In this document: in pieces, positions 27,558 through 35,362 of the stretch | How the letters are laid out: each line of letters starts with the position of its first letter | Numbering within the stretch: the first letter of the stretch is position 1 | NCBI RefSeq assembly: GCF_003205615.1 | Contig: NZ_PYBV01000016.1 | Location: forward strand, 64,619 to 128,618 | Direction of reading: 5' to 3' | From: Micromonospora arborensis | Lineage (GTDB): Bacteria; Actinomycetota; Actinomycetes; Mycobacteriales; Micromonosporaceae | DNA: 64,000 nucleotides | Translations under genes and position numbers: made by a program | The notes under the pieces: generated by a model | Databases searched by the model: none | What the model was told of the DNA's origin: nothing | What the model saw: the letters and a program-made list of their open reading frames with translations, nothing else

Positions 27558-29768
27558 TCAGTTGGCGGTGGGTCGGAAGGCGACGGTGGCACCGTCGACG
27601 GTGGCGACGCCGGCGACGTCGATCTCCTGGTCGTCGGTGAAGGGTGAGCTGGTGCCGAAGTACGTGGTGGTGCCGCTGACCTGCACTCGACCTTTGGCCT
27701 CGTACGGGGTGTCGACCTGGGCGGTGTCCGGTCCGGTCAGCTCGACGGCGAGCCGCGGGTAGTCGAGGATCTTCCAGGTGACCTTCTGTCCGGCGCTCGC
27801 GTTGTAGTAGCGGAACGGGCAACCCTCCGGTGCGGCGACGGTCTGCTTGGCGCACTCGTCGAGCCAGGCCCGTACCCGCGCGTCGACGGCCTCGACCGCC
27901 GACGGCTTGAGCACCGGGACCATCTGCAGGGTGGCCGCACTCTGCCCCGGGCCGACCGCCACGGTCGTGGTCGGTGTCTCGCTGAGGGCGGTGGACGGGC
28001 CGGTCGCGGTGTAGCCGCCGGGCAGCAGCGCCAGCGTGGGCCCCTCGGTGCCGGCCGGCAGGGCCACCCCGTTGAGCTGCACCCCGGGGCCGGCGGCCGG
28101 GACGTCGAGCGGGATCAACCCACCGAGCAGTTGCCAGCCGTGGAACAGCCCGAGGGTGGCTTCCTCGTCGCGGTGCAGTCCCACGGTGACGGTGTGCCGC
28201 TCACCGCCGAGCCGGTACGCCACGGCGGCGGTGGCGCTGTCGCCGTCGCGCTCCAGCGAGCTGATCTCGACGTCGGTCGGCGGTTGGTAGCCTTCGCCGC
28301 GGAGCAGTTGGGCGAGCAGTTTGCGATCACCGACGCTGCTCTCGTCGCTCAGGAAGCCGAGCGCGGCGTCGCTGTCCCGGTCGGCGAGCGCGGAGAAGTA
28401 GCCCTCGATCGCGCCCTGGGGGCGGAAGAACGCCCACTGCACCACGCCGAGCCCGCCAGTGCCGACGCAGGCGGCGAGCACCAGTGCACCGACCAGGAGC
28501 CAGGTCCGCCGGGTGCCGACGGGACCGGAATGGCCGAACAGCCGCTCGGCGGTGACCGGGACGGCCTCGGGCACCCCCGGCGCGTCGGCCTCCGAGGCCA
28601 GCTCCAGTTGGTCGAGCCGGAGTTCGTGCGGCGGGTGGGTGGCGCAGACCGCCTCGTCCCAGCCACTGCGGCCACTCTCGAACGACAGCCGGCGTTCCAG
28701 GATGCGCCGCATGCCGTCGACGTGGCCGGTGAGCACCGCACCGAGATCAGCCCGGTACTCGGCTGCGCGGACGTCGCGGGCGTGCAGCGGCAGCACCACG
28801 TAGCGCATGGTCAGCAGCACCGGCCAGAAGAACACGAAGACCACGAAGTTGGTGGCCGGGTGCGGGAAGGTCCGCATCAGCCAGGTCGGCAGGGCGTGCG
28901 CGAGGGTCAGCGGCAGGCCGACACCACGGACGAAGGCGCTGGTGACCTCATCCCCGGTGCGCCAGTGCACCAACTCGTGGCTGAACAGGGCGGCGATCTC
29001 GTCGTCCGGCTCGGTCAGCACGGCGGTGGTGACCACCACGTGCCGGGAGTACGTGCGGGCGTTGCTCAGGACGGGGTCGTCCTCCATCAGCAGCCGCGGC
29101 ACGCTCGGCAGGCCGAGCCGCCGGGCGCACTCATCCAGAATCGGGCGCAGTCGCGCGGACTCCCGGCGGCTGGGCTGGCGCGCACCGGAGACCACCAGCA
29201 GGCGTGGTTCCAGCAGCACCCGGTAGAGCGTGTAGAGCACGCCGATCAGCGCCGCCGCGGCGACCATGCCGACCAGCCCGGTGAACAGCGCGAACGGCTC
29301 GGCGGTGCTGCCCAGCCAGGGCAGCACCAGCACGGAGAGGAAACCGACCAGGAACCCGACGACGAAACCGACGACGCCGCCGAGTACCCCACCGGAGCGG
29401 CTCAGGAACGCCTCCAGCAGTGGGCCGATCAGCGGGGTGTCGCGCAGCATCGCGGGCATCTGGTCGTCGGCGCCGAGCCCACCGGCGAAGAGGCCGACGG
29501 CGGCGAGGCTCAGGCCGCCCCAGAACGCCAGCAGCAGCGCAACCGGCAGGTAGAACCAGGTGGCGACGAAGGCCCCGAGCACGCCCCGCCAGTCCCGCAC
29601 GATCCCGGCGCGCAGCCAGACCAGCGCGCTGGGGAAGCCGGGTGGCCGGTCGGCGAACCCGCCGGTGGGTGGTGGCGTGTCGTCCGCCGGCGGTTCGGCG
29701 GCGCGCACGTCGAGCTGAGGCACGGTCGGCGGGGTGCTCTCCGGCGGCACGGTGTGCGGCTCGGTCAT
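27558..29768 (-). CDS. Membrane M48-family metallopeptidase with a C-terminal extracellular module
   Basis: A 736-residue protein. After a Pro-rich N-terminus come several hydrophobic segments (about residues 65-185). The zinc peptidase core has HELVH (264-268) and third ligand Glu337 in AEYRADLGAV, the usual M48 spacing. A further membrane segment lies near 445-470 (WLLVGALVLAACVGTGGLG). Beyond it is an outer region of about 260 residues with a lumazine-binding/DUF4878-like stretch (AIEGYFSALADRDSDAALGFL) and beta-rich parts. Ordinary HtpX-type M48 proteins lack this tail. The ATG of MTEPHTV has GGAG upstream. It forms an operon with the EACC1-like gene, which suggests a regulated proteolytic response at the membrane. 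Confidence 0.85.
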   Translation of the reverse strand: MTEPHTVPPESTPPTVPQLDVRAAEPPADDTPPPTGGFADRPPGFPSALVWLRAGIVRDWRGVLGAFVATWFYLPVALLLAFWGGLSLAAVGLFAGGLGADDQMPAMLRDTPLIGPLLEAFLSRSGGVLGGVVGFVVGFLVGFLSVLVLPWLGSTAEPFALFTGLVGMVAAAALIGVLYTLYRVLLEPRLLVVSGARQPSRRESARLRPILDECARRLGLPSVPRLLMEDDPVLSNARTYSRHVVVTTAVLTEPDDEIAALFSHELVHWRTGDEVTSAFVRGVGLPLTLAHALPTWLMRTFPHPATNFVVFVFFWPVLLTMRYVVLPLHARDVRAAEYRADLGAVLTGHVDGMRRILERRLSFESGRSGWDEAVCATHPPHELRLDQLELASEADAPGVPEAVPVTAERLFGHSGPVGTRRTWLLVGALVLAACVGTGGLGVVQWAFFRPQGAIEGYFSALADRDSDAALGFLSDESSVGDRKLLAQLLRGEGYQPPTDVEISSLERDGDSATAAVAYRLGGERHTVTVGLHRDEEATLGLFHGWQLLGGLIPLDVPAAGPGVQLNGVALPAGTEGPTLALLPGGYTATGPSTALSETPTTTVAVGPGQSAATLQMVPVLKPSAVEAVDARVRAWLDECAKQTVAAPEGCPFRYYNASAGQKVTWKILDYPRLAVELTGPDTAQVDTPYEAKGRVQVSGTTTYFGTSSPFTDDQEIDVAGVATVDGATVAFRPTAN

Positions 29769-29893
29769 GCGCGCTGCTCCTTCGGGAAACATGTCTGTCG
29801 GGAATGGACAGCCGGAGCAGGCTATCGAGCGGATCTGATGTCTGCCACACCGTTCGTTGGAACGTCGCCCAACCGACACTCACCGCCGTACTC

Positions 29894-29928
29894 CCGTGCG
29901 GGTGGTCCCGTCGGGACCACCCGCACGG
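29894..29928 (-). terminator. Terminator after the lipase gene
   Basis: A 16-bp perfect stem built on GTGCGGGTGGTCCC and its complement, with a very short loop, begins seven bases downstream of the lipase stop. It lies before the M48 gene, so the two should be separate transcription units. Confidence 0.8.
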
Positions 29929-29934
29929 ACCGGG

Positions 29935-30720
29935 TCAGAGCGCGAGGCAGTTGGGTCGCACCGGGCCGTCGACCAGGGCGCCCCGCACGATGGTGTACGC
30001 CGTCGCGTCGAGCACCAGGCCGAGGTGCCCGACCACCCGCAGCGGGCAGTACGCCTGGATGAGGACGTTCGTCGCGCCATCGTTGACGACGGCGTTCCCG
30101 GTCGGGCGGACCAACTCGTCCTGCAGGGTGCGGATGGTGGTGTAGCGCACCGACCCGGGAGTGTCGTCGCCGCCGTTGAGGTCGGCGAGGAACGCGGAGC
30201 CGATGGTCATCTGTTGGCAGGCCACGATGCCGGCGCAGCTGCCCAGGCCGAGGAACGCGACGATGTTGGCCACGTAGGTGCCGTACTGCGGTGAGCCCAG
30301 GCTGACGTACCGGCCGACGGTGGCGGTGCCGCCGAGCCGTTTGAGGTAGTAGCGGGCGACCAGGCCGCCCTCGGAGTGCGCGACGAGGTCCACGGCCGCC
30401 GCGCCGGTGCTGGTCCGGACCTGGTTGACGTAGGTGGCGAACGCGCGGGCGGAGGTGGGGATGTCGCCGAGACCCAACCCGGGCAACTGGTAGATGAAGG
30501 TGCGGTAGCCGTCACCGCGCAGGCGGGCGGCGATCGGCTCGTACGCGACGGCGACGCCGCTGAGCCCGCCGACCACGATCACCGGGTTGGCGGCGGCAGC
30601 GGCCTTCGGGGCGGCCACCCGATCGACGGGGGCCACGGGATCGGCGGTCGCCGGGGTGGTGAACGTGAGCAGGGCGGCGGTGGCGAGGGCCAGGACGAGG
30701 GCGGTCTTTCGGAGCAGCAT
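29935..30720 (-). CDS. Secreted alpha/beta-hydrolase lipase
   Basis: A 261-residue exported lipase/esterase. The signal peptide is MLLRKTALVLALATAALLTFTTPATA. The oxyanion region is VIVVGGLSG. The nucleophile Ser lies in AHSEGG, the AHSxG variant of the elbow seen in Bacillus LipA-type lipases. A Ser-Pro-Gln segment (SLGSPQYGTYVANIVAFLG) and a late His (VVGHLGLVLD) complete the pattern. Four Cys can form two disulfides. GGAGG lies seven bases before the ATG. It is divergent from the pentapeptide-repeat gene. Confidence 0.9.
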   Translation of the reverse strand: MLLRKTALVLALATAALLTFTTPATADPVAPVDRVAAPKAAAAANPVIVVGGLSGVAVAYEPIAARLRGDGYRTFIYQLPGLGLGDIPTSARAFATYVNQVRTSTGAAAVDLVAHSEGGLVARYYLKRLGGTATVGRYVSLGSPQYGTYVANIVAFLGLGSCAGIVACQQMTIGSAFLADLNGGDDTPGSVRYTTIRTLQDELVRPTGNAVVNDGATNVLIQAYCPLRVVGHLGLVLDATAYTIVRGALVDGPVRPNCLAL

Positions 30721-30736
30721 CGCTGCACCTCCGGAG

Positions 30737-30905
30737 GGAGGCGCCCGGCGAACCGGGCAGGTGGGTGGGGGTGTCCGGTCGACCGTGCGACGATGATGCC
30801 CGCAACAATTTGGAAACGTCAATGAGTTGTTACGCGCCGGTAACCAGTTGTTCCGGCGGGGGCGCAAACGGGCATACCGTCCGGCTCCATATCGGACCTG
30901 GCCGG
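30737..30905. repeat. Lipase/pentapeptide intergenic region, copy A of a diverged direct repeat
   Basis: These 170 bases between two divergent genes recur at 32827-32990 in the same orientation, with roughly 80% identity by eye (shared blocks include CCGGGCAGGTGGGTGG, TGTCCGGTCGACCGTGCGAC and AAACGTCAATGA). The region should hold the lipase promoter and that of the pentapeptide gene, so the repeat is a duplicated regulatory region. Confidence 0.8.
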
Positions 30906-30918
30906 CGGCTGGCATGCT

Positions 30919-32280
30919 GTGGCCGTGGCTGTCGACAAACCCGACGCGCACCGGCTGCGAGTGATGCCGTGGTGGCTGGTCCTGGTCGGCCTGCTGGTCG
31001 CCGCGGCCCTGGGATGGCTTGTGCTGGACCTGCTACTCAGCGAGGCCGACCGGGCCACCCAACCGGACACCCGCGCCACGCTGCGCATCGACGCGATCCG
31101 CACCGGCCTGACCGTCGTCGCCGGCACCGGCGGAGGGCTCGCGCTGCTGCTGGCCGCGCGGCGACAGTGGATCACCGAGCGCGCGCAGCGGCATCAGGAG
31201 AGCGTCGCGGCCCAGGATCAGGCACACCGGAACCGGGTGCAGTCGCACGCCGAGGCGGTGGCCGACGCCGCGCAGCGCCACCAGGATCGGCAGTCCGGCG
31301 CGGCCGAACATGACGCCGCCGAGCGTCGGCTGACCGAGCTCTACACCCGCGCGGTCGAGTTGCTCGGCAACGACAGCGCGGCGGTACGCCTCGGCGGCCT
31401 GCACGCCCTGGAGCGCCTCGGCCAGGACAATCCGGGGCAGCGCCCGACGATCACGGCGGTGCTCTGCGCGTACCTGCGGATGCCGGCGGGCGACGGCGAG
31501 CCGCGCGAGACGGAGGTCCGGCGCACCGCGCAGCGCGTGCTCACCCGGCACCTGCGCGCGGACGACGCGGCCCACTGGCCGGAGGCAACCCTGGATTTGG
31601 CCGGTGCCCGGCTGGTCGACTTCGACGCCGCCGGCTGCACCCTGGTCGACGCGAACTTCACGGCGGCGGCGTTCACCGGCACGACCACCTTCGCGGGCGC
31701 GACGGCGCGGGGGCGTCTCCTGCTCGGGGCGGCGGTCTTCGATGACGTGGTCTTCGACGATCTCAACGTCGAGGGGGAGATCATGCTGGACGGCGTTCGC
31801 GTCGGCGGTTCGGCCAGCTTCGACGACGCCGCGTTCGACGGCCTCTCCTGCCGGCGGTCCAGCTTCGCCGGCCCGGCCTCCTTCCGTCGGGCGACCTTTG
31901 GCCAGCCGACCAGCTTCGACGCGACTCGCTTCGAGGATGCCGCCACGTTCCAGGAGGCCGACTTTGTCGGCGCCCTGTCGATGGAGCACACCGAGTTCGG
32001 CGGGTCGGCCAGTTTCCACGCTGCCCGTTTCACGAACATGGCGCTGTTCCGCTGGACGATCTTCGGCGCGGAGGCGCTGTTCGACCGCGCCCGCTTCACC
32101 GACGCGGCGAACTTCGGCCGGGCCCGGTTCCACCGCATGGCCAGCTTCCGCGACGCACAGTTCAGCCGCCCGCCACAGGTCGACCAGGCTCGGGCGGTGA
32201 CCGATCCTGGTCACCGATGGCCGACGGACGCCGTGGTCGAGCGACTCGACGACGAGTGGCTGCTGCTGGTCGACCGCTGA
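30919..32280 (+). CDS. Membrane-anchored pentapeptide-repeat protein
   Basis: A 453-residue protein. Two N-terminal membrane helices (about residues 17-40 and 62-82) are followed by a charged, Gln/His-rich coiled coil (about 85-140), then an armadillo-like stretch (AVRLGGLHALERLGQ). The C-terminal half is pentapeptide repeats of the form A(D/N/R)F-like units (LVDANFTAAAF, ATFQEADFVGAL, DRARFTDAANFGRARF), forming a right-handed beta-helix. Such membrane-linked pentapeptide proteins are common and uncharacterised in actinobacteria. The start is GTG; another GTG two codons later is equally possible. Its last 25 codons are duplicated at 34483. Confidence 0.85.
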   Translation: MAVAVDKPDAHRLRVMPWWLVLVGLLVAAALGWLVLDLLLSEADRATQPDTRATLRIDAIRTGLTVVAGTGGGLALLLAARRQWITERAQRHQESVAAQDQAHRNRVQSHAEAVADAAQRHQDRQSGAAEHDAAERRLTELYTRAVELLGNDSAAVRLGGLHALERLGQDNPGQRPTITAVLCAYLRMPAGDGEPRETEVRRTAQRVLTRHLRADDAAHWPEATLDLAGARLVDFDAAGCTLVDANFTAAAFTGTTTFAGATARGRLLLGAAVFDDVVFDDLNVEGEIMLDGVRVGGSASFDDAAFDGLSCRRSSFAGPASFRRATFGQPTSFDATRFEDAATFQEADFVGALSMEHTEFGGSASFHAARFTNMALFRWTIFGAEALFDRARFTDAANFGRARFHRMASFRDAQFSRPPQVDQARAVTDPGHRWPTDAVVERLDDEWLLLVDR

Positions 32281-32722
32281 GCGGTCAGCGGGTGGCGGCT
32301 GCGGGGCGCAGGCCGTCCAGGGCCACGCCGAGGACCCGGTCGCGTTGCGCGGGCGACGGGAACTGGGCCATGGTGAGACCGCTGATCAGCCGCACCACGT
32401 CGTCGAAGCCGATGTCGTCGCGGACCACGCCGGCGGCCTGGGCGCGACTCATCAGCGGCTCACCGGCGGCGTAGATCTCCGTCCGGCAACTGGTGAAGAT
32501 CTCGGAGTCGTGCAGCAACTGCTCGGCGAGCGCCCGCTTGGTGGCGACGTACGCGACGAACCGGTGCAGCCAGGCGACGAGGGCGTCGAACGGGGGCAGC
32601 TCGGCCAGGTCCTCGGCGGAGCGGCTCAGCGCCCGGACCTCCTCGACGTAGACGGCCTCGAACAGGTGACGGCGCGTGGGGAAGTTGCGGTAGAGCGTGC
32701 CGACGCCACCCGACCCGGCGAC
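32203..32722. repeat. Duplicated block, copy 1 (pentapeptide 3' end plus tetR 3' part)
   Basis: About 520 bases here match 34483-35004 in the same orientation at roughly 90% identity by eye. The block covers the last 26 codons of the pentapeptide-repeat gene and the last 137 codons of the convergent tetR gene. Copy 1 holds the intact pentapeptide end and the broken tetR. Copy 2 is the reverse: broken pentapeptide end and intact tetR. The 1.76 kb between the copies is foreign to both genes. Confidence 0.9.
32285..32704 (-). pseudogene. Truncated tetR copy lacking the DNA-binding domain
   Basis: The 3' 139 codons of a TetR-type regulator begin inside the HTH (VGTLYRNFPTRRHLF) and continue through the ligand/dimerisation domain to LGVALDGLRPAAATR. 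Compared with the intact copy at 34568-35143, it has lost the first 55 or so residues, including most of the helix-turn-helix. The frame stays open upstream for about 60 unrelated codons, so a fusion protein is possible, but it could not bind DNA. If made, it might heterodimerise with the intact regulator. Confidence 0.85.
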
Positions 32723-32826
32723 AACACCCCCCGGATCATCCGAACGACAGGGGCAGGAAGTCATACCGGGCCGAGCGACCGAGGGTCCCCGGCTGGGGAC
32801 GATCAAAAAGGTAACGGGGGGGGGAG

Positions 32827-32990
32827 AGGCACCCGGCGTACCGGGCAGGTGGGTGGGGTGTCCGGTCGACCGTGCGACGATCATGCCCGCCTTGATTCAG
32901 AAACGTCAATGACTTGTTATGCGCGGGTAACCCGTTGTGTCGCCGAAAGGGTGAACCGGCAATTCGGCCACGCTCCACATCGGACCGCCG
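32827..32990. repeat. Lipase/pentapeptide intergenic region, copy B
   Basis: The diverged second copy of the sequence at 30737-30905. No lipase start or pentapeptide start remains at its ends: on the left it abuts a C-rich run and the broken tetR, on the right the alpha/beta-hydrolase remnant. It is most simply a leftover from rearrangement. Confidence 0.75.
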
Positions 32991-33027
32991 GCCCGCGACC
33001 GCCCGTCCGCAACGGTGGGCCAGCTCG

Positions 33028-33264
33028 TCTTCGCGACTCGGCTCCGACAGCGACGACGATGCGGGTGGAGGCCGCGCGCAGGGCGTCGAATGGGGCTCGT
33101 AGAGACAGCAGGGAGACCAGGTTCTGGGCGAGCAGCACGTAATCGCGTGCCCCGTCGTCGGTGGTGGGCAGGCCGAACGCCGCCGGGTCCGGGCCGGGCC
33201 CGCACTGCTGGGTGTATGACGCCCACGCCGGGCGCCCTGATAGCGTGACCCGGCTTTCGAACAT
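33028..33264 (-). pseudogene. Alpha/beta-hydrolase gene remnant
   Basis: On the minus strand, the reading APFDALRAASTRIVVAVGAE followed by Ser-Arg matches the late part of a common actinobacterial alpha/beta-hydrolase, where that segment carries the last strand before the catalytic His. Upstream DYVLLAQNLVSLLS resembles the preceding cap helix. The sequence then breaks off into copy B of the promoter repeat, and no nucleophile or His region remains. Identification rests on a short motif from memory. Confidence 0.5.
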
Positions 33265-33289
33265 CGAGCGGCGTCACCCGGGGGAACTC

Positions 33290-34006
33290 ATGGCCAAGCG
33301 ACGAGCGGACCGTCGATCGTGGTTCATCCTGCTGACGGGGATCGCGATACTGATCCTCGGCGCGGTGTCCCTGGCGGCGGGCTCGAACTCCTGCGGCGGC
33401 TCGAAGATGAGCGAGGGCGACACGTGCATCACCTACCGCGACGGACAGCGCAGCGTCGAAGACGCCGAGGGGCAGCGCACCGTCAACCAGTCTGAGGCTG
33501 GCGCCCTGATCGGCCTGGGCGCCCTGATCGCCCTGCTCAGCGGGTTCCTGATCCGCGGCGACCGCGGGACGGACCCGTCGGCCCCGGTGACCGACCGGCT
33601 CGAGCTGGCCCGCCGGGAGGGCTGGCAGTTCACCGAGGTGGACACGGAACTGGTGGACACCTTGCGGCATCACCTCCGGTTCGAGAGCAGCCCGGCGGCG
33701 TGGTCGGTGCTGCGCGGCACCCACGACGGGTTGCGGTTCGTGATCTTCGACTACACCTGGATCGGGAAGACGTTCACGGCCTGGCTGGTCCATCTGCCCG
33801 AGCCGTCTCCGGAGTTCGCCAGGTGGGCTACGTCCACCACTTCCGGGTGGCGCAAGCCGCTCACCAATGTGGTGGTGGACGAGCGTGCGGTGATCGGGTC
33901 CGGCCCGGTGTTCCGCGCGAAGGACCCCGAGCGGGTGCTCAAGCCGATCCGGTCCCTGACCGAGCTGGTGCGCCGGTACGAGCGGTCCGCCACCCCACGC
34001 CGCTGA
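33290..34006 (+). CDS. Small membrane-anchored protein of unknown function
   Basis: A 238-residue protein. Two hydrophobic segments (WFILLTGIAILILGAVSLAAG, and GALIGLGALIALLSGFLI near residue 80) flank a short outer loop with two Cys (SCGGSKMSEGDTCITY). The remaining 140 residues form a soluble, cytoplasmic domain with strands such as WSVLRGTHDGLRFVIFDYTW and TAWLVHLPEPSPEF. That domain resembles a family of uncharacterised actinobacterial proteins. The ATG follows GGGGAAC. It is the only intact gene inside the scar between the two duplicated blocks. Confidence 0.75.
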   Translation: MAKRRADRRSWFILLTGIAILILGAVSLAAGSNSCGGSKMSEGDTCITYRDGQRSVEDAEGQRTVNQSEAGALIGLGALIALLSGFLIRGDRGTDPSAPVTDRLELARREGWQFTEVDTELVDTLRHHLRFESSPAAWSVLRGTHDGLRFVIFDYTWIGKTFTAWLVHLPEPSPEFARWATSTTSGWRKPLTNVVVDERAVIGSGPVFRAKDPERVLKPIRSLTELVRRYERSATPRR

Positions 34007-34139
34007 TCCGGGTCATCGGCCGAGAGGCGGGCCGCAGCGCCGGGAATCAGATCTAGCGCATGCTGATCCTGTGCTCGTGGCCGAGGCGCGTGCCGGCGAG
34101 GTGTAGCCGTCCTGCCGCTGGAGATCGGGATCGGCGCGG

Positions 34140-34484
34140 TCACCGCCGCACCTTCCGTGCGGTGAACCAGCCCGCCTCATCCAGAGCCTCGCGCACGTCC
34201 TCCACCGTCAGGTGCCCGTAGACGCTGGTTGTGGTGGTGAGGTCAGCATGCCCGAGCAGTTTGGAGACGACCTCGACGGGCACACCATCGCGCAGCATCC
34301 GAGTGACTGCGGTGTGCCGGTACCAGTGCGGGCCGAAGTCGGTCGCGGTCCGGCGTCGTAGCCTGTGGACCAGGTCATAGACCGCGGGGTAGGTCAGCGG
34401 ATGACCGTGGGGCTTACCCCAGAGGTTGACGAACACGTAGTCGGAGTCCAAGTCGGCGTACTCACACGCCCGGGCGATCGTCGA
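34140..34484 (-). pseudogene. 3' remnant of a tyrosine recombinase (integrase)
   Basis: The last 115 or so codons of a phage-type integrase. They show YVFVNLWGKPHGHPLTYPAV, the catalytic HWYRHTAVTRML (His-x-x-Arg), LLGHADLTTT and the nucleophile region SVYGHL, then a typical LEEAGW-like end (LDEAGWFTARKVRR). The first catalytic Arg, the arm-binding and core-binding domains are missing. Homology stops exactly where duplicated block copy 2 begins, and a stop codon precedes it in frame. It marks a past mobile element. Confidence 0.88.
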
Positions 34485-34560
34485 TCTGGGTCACCGCTGG
34501 CCGGCGGGCACGGTCGTGCAACGCCTCGACGACGAGTGGCTGCTGCTGGTCGACCGCTGA
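34483..34560 (+). pseudogene. Duplicated last 25 codons of the pentapeptide-repeat gene
   Basis: This stretch reads DLGHRWPAGTVVQRLDDEWL and the rest of the ending, against DPGHRWPTDAVVERLDDEWL in the intact gene, with the same stop codon. It is the left end of duplicated block copy 2 and has no start or upstream repeat region, so it cannot be expressed as a protein of its own. Confidence 0.88.
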
Positions 34561-34567
34561 CGCCGGG

Positions 34568-35143
34568 TCAGCGCACGGTGGCGCGCAGCCCGTCCAGGGC
34601 CACGCCGAGCACCCGGTCGCGTTGCGCGGGCGACGGGAACTGGGCCATGGTGAGCCCGCTGATCAGGCGCACGACGTCGTCGAAGCCGACGTCGGCACGG
34701 ACCACGCCGGCATCCTGGGCGCGGCGCATCAGCGGCTCACCGGCGGCGTAGATCTCCGTCCGGCAGCTCGTGAAGATCTCCGAGTCGTGCAGCAGTTGCT
34801 CGGCGAGCGCTCGCTTGGTGGCGACGTACGCGACGAACCGGTGCAGCCAGGCGACGAGGGCATCCCACGGGGGCAGCTCGGCCAGATCCTCGGCGGAGCG
34901 GCTCAGCGCTCGGACCTCCTCGACGTAGACGGCCTCGAACAGGTGACGGCGCGTGGGGAAGTTGCGGTAGAGCGTGCCGATGCCCACCCCGGCCCGGCGG
35001 GCCACGTCCTCCAGGGAGGCGGCCGCGCCGTTCTCGGCGAACGCGTCGCGCGCCGCTGCGATCAGGGCGTCGTAGTTGCGCCGCGCGTCGGCCCTCTTGG
35101 GCCGCTGCGCGAAGACCTCGGGCACCTGCCCCGCGCTGGTCAT
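34568..35143 (-). CDS. TetR-family repressor of the adjacent MFS exporter
   Basis: A 191-residue TetR regulator. The HTH spans about residues 24-70 (AARDAFAENGAAASLEDVAR, then RAGVGIGTLYRNFPTRRHLFEAVY), followed by an all-helical ligand-binding domain. I chose the ATG of MTSAGQVPE, with GAGGTGA upstream; a GTG four codons earlier is possible. It is divergent from the MFS gene, and the 219 bases between them hold three palindromes, so autoregulation plus repression of the exporter until an inducer binds is the likely mode. Its 3' part is duplicated at 32285. Confidence 0.93.
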   Translation of the reverse strand: MTSAGQVPEVFAQRPKRADARRNYDALIAAARDAFAENGAAASLEDVARRAGVGIGTLYRNFPTRRHLFEAVYVEEVRALSRSAEDLAELPPWDALVAWLHRFVAYVATKRALAEQLLHDSEIFTSCRTEIYAAGEPLMRRAQDAGVVRADVGFDDVVRLISGLTMAQFPSPAQRDRVLGVALDGLRATVR

Positions 35144-35172
35144 GACGTGCGTCACCTCATCGTGGTTGCATC

Positions 35173-35236
35173 CGGAGGCAACCCTCCGCTAGCTTAATGG
35201 AGGCACCCCTCCGGAATCCCCGGAGGCCTGCCTCCG
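35173..35236. promoter_or_regulatory. Three palindromic TetR operators
   Basis: Three near-identical 16-base palindromes lie at 35173-35188 (cggaggcaaccctccg), 35198-35213 (tggaggcacccctccg) and 35221-35236 (cggaggcctgcctccg). Two of them are followed by TAGCTTA, which may belong to the promoters. They sit between the divergent tetR and MFS genes. Confidence 0.75.
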
Positions 35237-35362
35237 GTTAGCTTACCTCGGGACCCGCCCGATCGCCGCCTGGCCACCCGATCGCCCGGACCCGACACCA
35301 GAGCCCGTCACCGACGGCGGGCGACAAGCCTCCTTTCGTACGTAATCAGGGAGTTTTCTCTC

